Positions 63,938 through 64,000 of a stretch of 64,000 nt of DNA are shown here, in pieces. Numbering within the stretch: position 1 is the first letter of the stretch; each line of letters opens with the position of its first letter. The notes under the pieces were generated by a model. That model saw only the letters and a list, made by a program, of their open reading frames with translations. It did not search any database and was not told the DNA's origin. The stretch covers positions 1 through 64,000 of the forward strand of contig CAMYJI010000005.1 in NCBI GenBank assembly GCA_947258545.1, in the 5' to 3' direction. The position numbers were made by a program, and so were the translations under genes. The stretch is from an uncultured Ectothiorhodospiraceae bacterium. Lineage in GTDB: Bacteria > Pseudomonadota > Gammaproteobacteria > UBA9214.

Positions 63938-64000
63938 TCACGTCTGACCCTTCAGCGCCAGCGTCAGGCCGTCCGCCACCGGCAGCAGGCTCATCGTCAC
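63938..64000 (-). CDS. Probable O-methyltransferase, C-terminal end (partial)
   Basis: The last 20 codons of a minus-strand gene that continues past the right edge. The end VTMSLLPVADGLTLALKGQT resembles the conserved C-terminus of SAM-dependent caffeoyl-CoA-type O-methyltransferases (LPxxDGLTLAxK). The stop TGA lies within a CGTGAAGGGTGAAACGTG heptad-like tract. Too little remains to confirm substrate or activity. Confidence 0.6.
   Translation of the reverse strand: MTMSLLPVADGLTLALKGQT

Overview
The window is about 64 kb of one chromosome segment from a high-GC gammaproteobacterium. It opens on the minus strand with the 5' end of a 16S rRNA gene, its boxA leader and its promoter. Nearly every gene has a gammaproteobacterial counterpart, and two gene orders match what is known for Pseudomonas: rrn-tyrS-M23 peptidase-anmK-erpA-argC, and ptsP-rppH with a divergent HAD hydrolase. 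The rhodanese plus persulfide dioxygenase pair, the bactofilin and the two A-type Fe-S carriers would fit a sulfur-oxidising or related environmental lineage. That placement is inference; I cannot name the genus. I see no prophage, integrase, transposase, CRISPR array or tRNA gene.

Layout. 0-16 kb: rrn promoter, tyrS, an M23 cell-wall peptidase, anmK, then a complete minus-strand minor pilin operon (fimT-pilV-pilW-pilX-pilY1-pilY2-like-pilE), citrate synthase, erpA, a bactofilin with a membrane coiled-coil partner, and argC. 16-30 kb: CLC chloride transporter, dodecin, folE, several small conserved proteins (DUF937, DUF3465), a HerA-like ATPase beside a GalT-family protein, a DUF4332 protein, a repeat-built lipoprotein, mscL, DUF4126, a TlpA-like redoxin and hemJ. 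30-42 kb: yggX, an ATP-grasp protein coupled to an A-type Fe-S carrier, a Fur-box-controlled porin/FMN-binding/PepSY operon, a secreted aspartic protease and a SYLF protein set in a dense cluster of intergenic repeats, a large conserved protein of unknown function, ptsP and rppH.

42-54 kb: HAD phosphatase and a cobalamin module (btuC, btuD, cobalamin riboswitch, btuB, tonB, PduO-type adenosyltransferase, and btuF on the opposite strand). Next come a gene-poor, AT-richer stretch with a probable small RNA, and a tightly overlapped operon of thioredoxin-like protein, AmpD, histidine phosphatase and ROK sugar kinase. 54-64 kb: an SH3-domain membrane protein, REP arrays, ilvD, a sulfur operon (50-residue membrane protein, rhodanese, persulfide dioxygenase), a GGDEF/EAL protein, argE, argA and the 3' end of a probable O-methyltransferase.

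Functionally the window is mostly housekeeping: translation, cell-wall recycling, arginine and branched-chain amino acids, Fe-S biogenesis, B12 uptake and type IV pili. The less explained material is (i) the Fur-controlled porin-FMN-PepSY operon, which looks like an envelope electron-transfer or ferric reduction unit, (ii) a 50-residue membrane protein leading the persulfide operon, (iii) a terminator-bounded candidate sRNA near 48.3 kb, and (iv) dispersed repeats, including heptanucleotide satellites placed at gene 3' ends in a constant sense orientation and REP arrays closed by a shared inverted cap.
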